Source: Halobacillus litoralis (GTDB taxonomy: Bacteria; Bacillota; Bacilli; Bacillales; Halobacillaceae). From it: DNA of 64,000 bases. Positions 18,046-25,007 of the stretch are shown here, piece after piece. The translations under genes were made by a program, and so were the position numbers. The DNA lies in NCBI RefSeq assembly GCF_009856355.1, contig NZ_WMEW01000001.1:372001-436000 (forward strand), given 5' to 3'. Below the pieces are notes generated by a model that worked only from the letters and a program-made list of their open reading frames with translations, did not search any database and was not told the origin of the DNA. How positions within the stretch are numbered: position 1 is the first letter of the stretch; the number at the start of each line of letters is the position of its first letter.

Positions 18046-18339
18046 ATGGCTTATTTATCACCGAATTTTTTCATCGGAAGTATCCGAATCGGAACGATTG
18101 AAAATGCTTCCTGCTTAAATATGGGGAATAATGTCCCGACTGGTTTTGAAGGGCATCAGAAACTCAATCAAGGATTCGGAACCATACACGGGGATGGAAA
18201 TACACTGGAGGAACTAAGGTCCATCCTCAGTGACTCCGCGCTTCTGGATTTCATGTCCAGGGAACAAGACACAGAGCTGCCGGAATGGCTCCAAAAAATG
18301 ATGGAAGAAAAAATGAGAGAGGCTCAGGAAGCTGAATAG
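18046..18339 (+). CDS. Small spore-cluster protein, paralogue 2 (with helical tail)
   Basis: A 97-residue protein. Its N-terminal half (FIGSIRIGTIENAS, then CLNMGNNVPTGFEGHQK and FGTIHGDGN) carries the motif shared with the three sibling genes; its C-terminal half is a charged helix (PEWLQKMMEEKMREAQEAE) not found in the siblings. A ribosome site AAGGAGGAG ends 4 bases before the ATG and overlaps the GerPC-like gene's end. Its 3' end overlaps the convergent gene 18324-18581 by 16 bases. Function unknown; spore coat/germination is inferred from context. Confidence 0.65.
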   Translation: MAYLSPNFFIGSIRIGTIENASCLNMGNNVPTGFEGHQKLNQGFGTIHGDGNTLEELRSILSDSALLDFMSREQDTELPEWLQKMMEEKMREAQEAE

Positions 18340-18581
18340 TTCCCGGGCTTCTCTTTTTTTTCATGCTCTGAACTATAACTGGTGACAGGCATATCAATAT
18401 GATCATTGTCGTACACCACATTGATGTTACAGGAAAGAATGTTGCCGTCTCCAATCACGCTGCCGAGCGCGGCATTCTGTTTTTCATGGCTGCTCCAGTT
18501 TGACTGGTTATTCGGTCCAACGAAGATGCCTGAGTTCTCCACAATCTGATTGACATAAATGGAGTCAAAGCGGATGTCGAT
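18324..18581 (-). CDS. Small spore-cluster protein, paralogue 3, non-standard start codon
   Basis: An 85-residue protein if started at the ATC codon 18581. The frame is open back to the upstream gene and the sibling-like segment (FDSIYVNQIVENSGIFVG, NNQSNWSSHEK, SVIGDGN) begins before the first in-frame GTG (18542), which has no ribosome site. AGGAGG lies 8 bases before the ATC. Either ATC is used, or this is a changed or misread ATG, or an ACG two codons earlier acts as start. It follows paralogue 4 in a two-gene minus-strand unit whose stop overlaps the ribosome site. Confidence 0.6.
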   Translation of the reverse strand: MDIRFDSIYVNQIVENSGIFVGPNNQSNWSSHEKQNAALGSVIGDGNILSCNINVVYDNDHIDMPVTSYSSEHEKKEKPGNYSAS

Positions 18582-18593
18582 ACGCGTCTCCTC

Positions 18594-18839
18594 CTAGACT
18601 TGAACGTTTGGTTGAGGGTTATTGACCGTAGGGTTGTTGATTGGAGTATCTGTGAAGTCATTATCAAAAATCGTGTTCACATTGTTGGTAGCAATGAAGA
18701 AGCCTACTGGAAGACCTGCTGCATTGTTGTTCTTCCCCTGCCATGACCAGTCCGGCTGGTTATTCTGCCCCGTAGAGATCAGGCCATTTTCACTTAAGGA
18801 ATTGACAGCAATCTGGTTAAAGACGACGGATACAGGCAT
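18594..18839 (-). CDS. Small spore-cluster protein, paralogue 4
   Basis: An 81-residue protein with a good ribosome site (GGTGAGGTGA, 6-base spacing). SVVFNQIAVNSLSENG is followed by LISTGQNNQPDWSWQGK and an Asn/Pro-rich end (NNPTVNNPQPNV). The Gly-x-Asn-x4-Trp-x4-Lys spacing is the same as in the three sibling proteins. The stop TAG is part of the ribosome site of the next gene, so the two are coupled. Function unknown. Confidence 0.68.
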   Translation of the reverse strand: MPVSVVFNQIAVNSLSENGLISTGQNNQPDWSWQGKNNNAAGLPVGFFIATNNVNTIFDNDFTDTPINNPTVNNPQPNVQV

Positions 18840-18893
18840 TTCTATTCACCTCACCTTTTCTAAACTATCCTATTCCCCACATGGAGGAATGTG

Positions 18894-19064
18894 TCACTCA
18901 GCAAAGTCATTCCCCGCCATGTTATAACAATCAAAACATAAGGGTATAGAAACGTGAGCGTCCTGTTTTAAAACCACCTCTTCTTCCAACAGCTCCCGCT
19001 TGCAGCTCCAGCAGAGAGAACGAAATCCATTCAGCGATTTCAAGGTATGTTCAACGGTTTTCAC
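18894..19064 (-). CDS. Small double-CxxC protein, possible zinc ribbon
   Basis: A 56-residue protein with two Cys-x2-Cys pairs, LCWSCKRELL and LCFDCYNMAG, 20-odd residues apart, the form of a small zinc ribbon. The start is taken as GTG 19064, eight bases after AAAGGAG. It stands alone upstream of paralogue 4. I do not recognise a family; a DNA-, RNA- or protein-binding role is only a guess from the fold type. Confidence 0.6.
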   Translation of the reverse strand: MKTVEHTLKSLNGFRSLCWSCKRELLEEEVVLKQDAHVSIPLCFDCYNMAGNDFAE

Positions 19065-19250
19065 CTGATTCACTCCTTTCTGTTGGTTGTAGTATAAGGA
19101 ATTCTTCAACGGAAGACGAACAGCTCTTTCTTATAAATCAACGGGGACCGGCGATCGATATTACGGTTCCGTTTAATGATTTTTCATTTTTGGAAGGATT
19201 CTGCCGTCTGAAACGCTAATTTGTCTATGATAAAGAAAGGGGAATAAACC

Positions 19251-20015
19251 ATGACCACAATACCATTTGCTGTCCAGCTTTACACCTTAAGGAATGAAAC
19301 AGAAAGAGATTTTGAAGGAACGGTAAGAAAAGTAGCGGAATTAGGCTTCCACGGGGTCGAGTTCGCAGGGTTCGGCGGGCTTTCTCCGGAAAAAGTAAAA
19401 GCGCTCCTGGACGAGCTGGGTCTGAAAGCAGCCTCCAGTCACGTACCACTTGAGCAGCTGAAAGAAAACCTCAGCCAGGTGATTGAAGAGCACCAAATCA
19501 TCGGTTGTCCTTATATTGTCTGTCCTTATATTGAGAATCGTGAGCCTGAGGATTACGAGGTTTTGATTGAGGATTTGAAAAGAATCAGTGCCATCTGCCG
19601 TGATCATGGCATAACGCTGTGCTACCATAATCACGACTTTGAATTGACTCCACTTCCGGACGGAACACTCCCATTGGAAAAAATACTTCAGGAAACCGGA
19701 GAAGCGGAAGTCCAGGCGGAATTTGATATTTACTGGATCCAGAAAGCCGGCGGGGATCCTGCAGCCTGGATCGACCGCTATCAGGGACGCACTCCTCTCA
19801 TCCATCTGAAGGATATGACCCTCGATGAGGAGCAGTTTTTTGCAGAACTGGGAACCGGAGGCGTCGATTTGGATACCATTTTCACCCTCGGTGAAAAGAA
19901 TGGTGTGAAATGGTGGGTGGTCGAACAGGATGAGAGCCGCCGGACACCCATGGAAAGCCTGGAAATCAGCATGTCCTACGTAAAAAATAAATTTCCGCAT
20001 CTAGTAGAAAATTGA
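19251..20015 (+). CDS. Sugar phosphate isomerase/epimerase-like TIM-barrel protein
   Basis: A 254-residue protein of the AP-endonuclease-2/xylose-isomerase-like superfamily. It shows FAVQLYTLRN at the N-terminus, GFHGVEFAGFGG, ITLCYHNHDFEL near residue 125, AEFDIYWIQKAG near 160, PLIHLKDM near 183 and WWVVEQDESRRTP near 222; these hold the conserved metal ligands. This subgroup resembles IolE-like/YcjR-like proteins. It is transcribed alone, away from the sugar island, with a good ribosome site (AAAGGGG) and a terminator shared with the convergent sinR-like gene. Substrate unknown. Confidence 0.8.
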   Translation: MTTIPFAVQLYTLRNETERDFEGTVRKVAELGFHGVEFAGFGGLSPEKVKALLDELGLKAASSHVPLEQLKENLSQVIEEHQIIGCPYIVCPYIENREPEDYEVLIEDLKRISAICRDHGITLCYHNHDFELTPLPDGTLPLEKILQETGEAEVQAEFDIYWIQKAGGDPAAWIDRYQGRTPLIHLKDMTLDEEQFFAELGTGGVDLDTIFTLGEKNGVKWWVVEQDESRRTPMESLEISMSYVKNKFPHLVEN

Positions 20016-20028
20016 GTGATCTCAAGAA

Positions 20029-20061
20029 AAAACCTGACTGAATCGCATTTAGTCAGGTTTT
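20029..20061. terminator. Bidirectional terminator between the isomerase and sinR-like genes
   Basis: AAAACCTGACT and AGTCAGGTTTT pair around an 11-base loop, with A- and T-runs on both sides, between two convergent genes. Confidence 0.85.
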
Positions 20062-20390
20062 CATTTATTCTGATGGATTCTCCATTTGTTAAACTCCAAA
20101 AACTCACGGAACTGCTCTTTGGATATCCCCGAATTCATGGCTTCCTGGACAAGTGTCATCCAGTCCTCATCCAAGGTTTCATCCATCGGTTCGGATTCAC
20201 CGTGAAGGAGAAAATTAATGGTAACATCGAGCTCCTGGGAAATTTTTGTCAAAAATTGTATCGATGGATTCGTCTGGATGTTCCGCTCGATTGAGCTTAA
20301 ATAAGACTTTGCGACCCCTGCTCTCTCCGCCAGTTCTGACAGCGACATATGTCGGTCTTTACGTATTTTCTGTATGCGTTCACCGATCAT
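20061..20390 (-). CDS. sinR: SinR-like transcriptional regulator
   Basis: A 109-residue DNA-binding protein. Residues 5-60 form an XRE-type helix-turn-helix (KIRKDRHMSLSELAERAGVA, then YLSSIERN), and the C-terminal part (DEDWMTLVQEAMNSGISKEQ followed by FREFLEFNKWR) matches the SinR/SinI oligomerisation domain. SinR in B. subtilis represses matrix genes and is antagonised by SinI; no sinI gene is adjacent here. A good ribosome site (AAGGTGAG) precedes the ATG. A GTTCTTT sequence, the known SinR half-site, occurs at 20502-20508 upstream. Confidence 0.85.
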   Translation of the reverse strand: MIGERIQKIRKDRHMSLSELAERAGVAKSYLSSIERNIQTNPSIQFLTKISQELDVTINFLLHGESEPMDETLDEDWMTLVQEAMNSGISKEQFREFLEFNKWRIHQNK

Positions 20391-20632
20391 ATTCTCACCT
20401 TCTTTCTATGTAATACGAGTATAGCATACTTCCTGTTTTCGTTCTATTTAAAGCACGTTTTTACTTCGAAACATGCCGAAAGTTGTAGGACGCCATGACT
20501 CGTTCTTTATTCTACCTATTATTATCGGCTTCGACAAAAATTTCTTTAACTTTTTTATTACTTGATCATATCAGGAATTGATGCCCGGGAAATCAGAAAT
20601 ACTAAGGGTAAATTCTAAAAAAGGTGATTGGC

Positions 20633-21355
20633 ATGCATGATCTTGTAGAAGAGTTTGAAATAACCTTCAATCAAATCCATCAGCACCTGAAGGAACTGAA
20701 CGGATTCCCTAAAAATGACAATTTCGTAGAGCTGCTGCAGCATTCTAAACTGAAGCACAGCGTCGTTCGTGTTCATTTTGACCAGCTGAAACAGTACGCC
20801 AAATTAAGAAACGCCATTGTCCATGAACGGATCAGCGGCGATTATTATATTGCCACCCCTCATGAAGATGTTGTCCATCATTTGAAGAGCATAAAAAAGA
20901 CGTTGGAACAACCGCCTGAAGCCTTGACTTTCGCCACACGGCCGGTCCTTTTCTTCAAGACGGATACAAACCTGCTTCACATCATGGAAGCGTTCGGACA
21001 GCATGGGATCTCCCAATTTCCCATCTATGATGAAACCCGCTGCTTCTCCGGTCTGCTTACCAATGATGGCATTGTCCGCTTCCTGGCTCAGAGGGCAGAC
21101 AATGGAGATATTTCTTTACTTCATGCTGAAGCCTCCGATGTCCTTGCGTGTGAAAAACACGCCAACGTGCAGTTTCTTTCCACAACAGCCTCTGTGTTTG
21201 ATTTAGAGGAAAGGTTTGAAACCAGCCTGAATGAGAATAAGAAATTGAAAGCTGTCATTCTGACTGAAACAGGGCAGCCGGATGAGCTTCCTATGGGAAT
21301 CGTTACGACATGGGATTTGATCAAAGTGGACAGAAGAGATCAGGATATTTCGTAA
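20633..21355 (+). CDS. HEPN-like domain fused to two CBS domains
   Basis: A 240-residue protein. The N-terminal 95 residues are helical and contain KLRNAIVHER, giving the R-x4-H signature (Arg59, His64) of HEPN domains, many of which are RNases. Residues about 100-150 and 165-235 form a CBS pair (RPVLFFKTDTNLLHIMEAFG, ISQFPIYDE, LTNDGIVRFL; then GIVTTWDLIK), the usual adenine-nucleotide sensor. The ATG at 20633 follows AAGGTGA. It is followed by a PilZ gene. I infer a ligand-controlled nuclease or a catalytically dead binding protein; neither is proved. Confidence 0.7.
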   Translation: MHDLVEEFEITFNQIHQHLKELNGFPKNDNFVELLQHSKLKHSVVRVHFDQLKQYAKLRNAIVHERISGDYYIATPHEDVVHHLKSIKKTLEQPPEALTFATRPVLFFKTDTNLLHIMEAFGQHGISQFPIYDETRCFSGLLTNDGIVRFLAQRADNGDISLLHAEASDVLACEKHANVQFLSTTASVFDLEERFETSLNENKKLKAVILTETGQPDELPMGIVTTWDLIKVDRRDQDIS

Positions 21356-21407
21356 TTCGAAGTTTTCAGCCTGTTAAAGATTGAATCCATGTATGCAGGA
21401 GTATATG

Positions 21408-21818
21408 ATGGACTTAACTGACCATTTAAGAAAGAGGTGGCCGCCATTGCACGAAAGAAGACAAGAACCTTTCCGATATCCATTCCACTCACCTCTGCCC
21501 GGGTTTTATAACAAAAAGTTCAGCCCGCAGGTTTCCGGGCCGCTTGAAGTGAACGACATCAGCCTGAATGGTATGCGCTTTTCCTGCTCCCCCCAGCCTC
21601 ATTTATCAATGAGAGATGAAGTGATTATCTCCTTTATGATGGACGGGGAAACCTTCACCTTTGAAGGCCGGGTGATCTGGTTGAAAACGAATGAAGAGAA
21701 AACAACGTGCGGTGTTCATGTCTTCGATTATCCAGGACGCTTAAAGAGTAAAATCCAAGAGCTTGGAGATTCTTTGTCCGAACATCAAAAAAATCATATA
21801 GAAATGAAGTCTCCTTAA
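21408..21818 (+). CDS. PilZ domain protein, probable c-di-GMP binding
   Basis: A 136-residue protein whose core carries the PilZ D/N-x-S-x-x-G motif in VNDISLNGMRF near residue 52, followed by beta strands (DEVIISFMMDGETFTFEGRV, IWLKT, CGVHVFDY). The N-terminal basic part (LHERRQEPFRYPF) could hold the arginine motif but the classic RxxxR is not clear, so nucleotide binding is uncertain. The start is ambiguous among ATGs at 21405 and 21408; the latter is six bases from AGGAG. It ends with a terminator and is probably co-transcribed with the HEPN-CBS gene 52 bases upstream. Confidence 0.7.
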   Translation: MDLTDHLRKRWPPLHERRQEPFRYPFHSPLPGFYNKKFSPQVSGPLEVNDISLNGMRFSCSPQPHLSMRDEVIISFMMDGETFTFEGRVIWLKTNEEKTTCGVHVFDYPGRLKSKIQELGDSLSEHQKNHIEMKSP

Positions 21819-21834
21819 TACGGAGGCTTTTTTA
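21809..21834 (+). terminator. Terminator of the HEPN-CBS/PilZ unit
   Basis: GTCTCC pairs with GGAGGC (one G-U) around a 7-base loop, followed by TTTTTTA; the stem overlaps the PilZ stop codon. Confidence 0.65.
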
Positions 21835-21895
21835 TGTTCTCTACATTGACAGGTGGTTTTACCCCCTGAATCACAAGATCGTCATCTAGTGAAAA

Positions 21896-21926
21896 AGGGT
21901 CTTCCTCAAGAGGAGGAAGACCTTTT
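21896..21926. terminator. Terminator after the RND pump gene
   Basis: GGTCTTCCTC (21898-21907) pairs with GAGGAAGACC (21913-21922) with a 5-base loop; A- and T-runs flank it, so it can work in both directions between convergent units. Confidence 0.85.
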
Positions 21927-21929
21927 CAT

Positions 21930-24900
21930 TTATTCCTTCGCCGATCGCTTGCGGAAAAACCCTGTAATTTTTGCAGACAGATCGTCAAAATACGTATAGA
22001 CAACCGGAATTAAGACTAACGTGAAGAAACTGGACACTGTAAGGCCGAAAATAATGGTGACCGCGAGCGGCTGCTGGGCTTCTGCACCACGGCCGATTCC
22101 AACAGCCAGAGGCACCATTCCAAGTACCGTTGTCAGCGTCGTCATCAAAATTGGACGAAGGCGGCTCGGGCCGGCTTCTAAAATCGCTTCATACCGGTCG
22201 TACGATTTTCTCCTCAGGATATTAATATAATCCACTAAAACAATGGCGTTGTTCACAACAATCCCGGCCAGCATGATTATACCGACAAAGGCCGGCAGAC
22301 TGAATGGCAGTCCGGTAATGAACAACCCTCCGCTGATGCCAATGATGGTGGCAGGAAGGGAGAACATAATAATGAACGGAAACAGGAAGTTCTCAAATTG
22401 GACTGCCATGACCGCATATACGAGGAACACAGAGAATAGCAGCGCCAGGGATAAGTCACCGAAAGCTTCCTGCATGTCCTGCGCCTGACCACCAATCGTA
22501 TAGGAGTATCCATCCGGGAAGTTCAAGGAATCCAGCTCGGATCGGACCTCTTCGGTAGCTGTCCCAAGATCAATATCCGAGATTTCAGCTTCCACGTTAA
22601 CCTGGGGCTGCTGATTTTCCCTGAGCAGGGAGACCGGACCTTGAACCTGCTCCAACTCTGCTATCGTACCAAGTGGAATTAAAGCCCCGTTCGGCGTTTG
22701 TACAGACATCCCCTCTAAATCTGCAATCGTCTGCCGTTCTTCCTCCGGCAGAAGGAAGCGCACATCTTTTTCATCTGTTCCATCCCGATAGCGCGTGGCG
22801 ATCTGTCCATTGAATCCAAGCTGGACCTGGCTGATCACCTGCTGCTCTGTCAGACCGTATTGAGATGCTTTCGCTTCGTTGACTGTAATGTTCATCTGCG
22901 GCCGTCCTTCATCAGTCGAAGAGGCAGCGTTCTGGACACCGTCCACCTCATTCATTAAGTAAGCAACCTGACCGCCAAGTTCATCAAGCACTTCATACTC
23001 AGGCCCGTTCAGCTGCACTTGAAGCGGGGCGCCTGTTCCAAGTCCTGCATCCAGTTCACTCACTTCAATTTCAGCTCCAGGTATATCAGATACCGCTTCG
23101 GACATTTCCTTCATCACCGTCTGGGTCGTTTTCTCCCGCTGATCAGGTTCAACCAGTTGAATGGTGTAGGAAGCAAAGTCAGAGGAGCTCGCACCGAATC
23201 CGCCCATATTACCTCCGCCGATAGACAGGTAACGGACATCCACGAGCTCTTCAAAAGTATCCAGCTGCTCGTCGACCTGTGCCGTCACAGCCTCCGTTTC
23301 GTCGAGGGACGTACCAGGCGGCATATTGACCCTGACTTCTATCTGTCCCTGGTCAGAGGGTGGAATAAACTCCGTTCCAATCAGAGGCACTAAAGCAGCG
23401 CTTCCGACGATCAAGGCTGTTGTGACCGCTATCGTCGTTTTCCGGAATTTCAGCACCCAGCGAAGCATCGACCGGTATCCATCATTGACTTTATCGAGGA
23501 ATCGATCGAACCAATACCGGCGCCCGTTTTCCTTCAGGGATTTGGTTAACAGCTTCGAGGACAGCATGGGTATTAAGGTGACCGAAACGGCCAGCGATGC
23601 AATCAAAGCAAACATAATCGTCAGCGCAAGCGGAGTAAAGAGCTCTGATGCAATACCTTCTACGAATATAATTGGTAGAAAGACAACGAGCGTTGTCGTT
23701 GCTGAAGCAACAACGGCCGGCGCAAGCTCTGAAGCTCCCTGCCTGGCTGACTCCACCATTGAAAAGCCCCGCTGACGATAGCTGACGATATTCTCCAGAA
23801 TGACAATGGAACTATCCACCATCATCCCGATTCCAAGAGCCAGACCTCCCATCGTCAGCACGTTTAACGTCTCTCCTGTGAAGTACATCAATGTAAAGGT
23901 GGAAATGATTGCAATCGGAATGGAAAGGCCGATGACAAGGGTCGCCCGGATGCTTTTCAAGAATAACAGCAGGACGAGCACAGAAAAGATTCCACCAAGA
24001 ATAATATTCAATACGACACTGTTGATGGAAATTTTAATAAACTCAGATGTATCCAGAACGATATTCGTCCCGACTTTTTCCGGCAGATCGCCCTGCACCT
24101 CATCAAGCGCTTCCCTGACATTGTCCGCCGTTTCCACTGTATTGGCTTCTGATTTTTTCAATATGGAAAGAACGACGGACGATTCACCGTTCACTTTACT
24201 CACTGTATCAGAGTTCGTCAGTGTTTCACTGACGTCTGCAATTTGGTCGAGAGTGACCTGGGCGCCTGTCTGCGATTGAATTCTCGTATTCTTTACGTCT
24301 TCAATCGAGCCAAATTCGCCGTCCACCCTGATCTGCAGGTCCTTCTGCCCTTTTTCGATCGTTCCGGCAGAAGCGGATTGATTGGAAGCATTAAGTGCCT
24401 GAATCACGGTTTGTGAATCGAGACCATACTGAGCCATCTGCGCCCGGTCGACAAGTACCTGAATTTCGCTGGTCTGTCCACCCTCGATATTGACAGACGC
24501 TACACCTTCCTGCCTTTCCAGAAACGGAACGATCCGATTCTCCGCTGCCTGCTGCAGTTCATCCGGCGTATCTCCTGAAAGGCCGACGGTCATAATCGGA
24601 AGCTGCTGCGGATCAAAACGGAGCACACTTGGATCGGACGCTCCCTCAGGAAGAATACCGGTGATTTGATCAACATTCTCTCTTACTTGTAAAAGTGTGC
24701 TGTCTAAGTTAACACCCGTATTAAATTGAAGAAGAACCAGAGACGCTCCTGCCTGTGATTGGGACTGGAGCACCTCCAGCCCTTCGATACTGCTGACCGA
24801 CGATTCCACCGGCCGGCTGACCAGCTTCTCCACCTCCTGCGGGGCAGCCCCTTCATATGAGGTCGATACCACCGCAATGGGAAGCTCTATTTCAGGGTAT

Positions 24901-25007
24901 AAGTCGATGGTTAAACTTCTCAGGGAAACGAATCCTAGTCCTAAGATGGCGGCCACGATCATAATGACACCCACAGGTCTTTTGACGGAAAGATTAACGA
25001 GCTTCAT
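21930..25007 (-). CDS. swrC: RND efflux transporter, AcrB/SwrC family
   Basis: Proton-driven exporter of 1025 residues in the cytoplasmic membrane. The RND layout is plain: first helix KRPVGVIMIVAAILGLGF, large extracytoplasmic loop, a six-helix block (about residues 335-490) containing LGIGMMVDSSIVILENI, which holds the proton-relay acidic residue, a second loop, and a final six-helix block with VVNNAIVLVDYIN. SwrC of B. subtilis exports surfactin and other amphiphiles; the substrate here is not known. It starts 14 bases inside the end of the adaptor gene and has AAGGAGG. A TGAC-N6-GTCA operator lies at the operon promoter. Confidence 0.92.
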   Translation of the reverse strand: MKLVNLSVKRPVGVIMIVAAILGLGFVSLRSLTIDLYPEIELPIAVVSTSYEGAAPQEVEKLVSRPVESSVSSIEGLEVLQSQSQAGASLVLLQFNTGVNLDSTLLQVRENVDQITGILPEGASDPSVLRFDPQQLPIMTVGLSGDTPDELQQAAENRIVPFLERQEGVASVNIEGGQTSEIQVLVDRAQMAQYGLDSQTVIQALNASNQSASAGTIEKGQKDLQIRVDGEFGSIEDVKNTRIQSQTGAQVTLDQIADVSETLTNSDTVSKVNGESSVVLSILKKSEANTVETADNVREALDEVQGDLPEKVGTNIVLDTSEFIKISINSVVLNIILGGIFSVLVLLLFLKSIRATLVIGLSIPIAIISTFTLMYFTGETLNVLTMGGLALGIGMMVDSSIVILENIVSYRQRGFSMVESARQGASELAPAVVASATTTLVVFLPIIFVEGIASELFTPLALTIMFALIASLAVSVTLIPMLSSKLLTKSLKENGRRYWFDRFLDKVNDGYRSMLRWVLKFRKTTIAVTTALIVGSAALVPLIGTEFIPPSDQGQIEVRVNMPPGTSLDETEAVTAQVDEQLDTFEELVDVRYLSIGGGNMGGFGASSSDFASYTIQLVEPDQREKTTQTVMKEMSEAVSDIPGAEIEVSELDAGLGTGAPLQVQLNGPEYEVLDELGGQVAYLMNEVDGVQNAASSTDEGRPQMNITVNEAKASQYGLTEQQVISQVQLGFNGQIATRYRDGTDEKDVRFLLPEEERQTIADLEGMSVQTPNGALIPLGTIAELEQVQGPVSLLRENQQPQVNVEAEISDIDLGTATEEVRSELDSLNFPDGYSYTIGGQAQDMQEAFGDLSLALLFSVFLVYAVMAVQFENFLFPFIIMFSLPATIIGISGGLFITGLPFSLPAFVGIIMLAGIVVNNAIVLVDYINILRRKSYDRYEAILEAGPSRLRPILMTTLTTVLGMVPLAVGIGRGAEAQQPLAVTIIFGLTVSSFFTLVLIPVVYTYFDDLSAKITGFFRKRSAKE

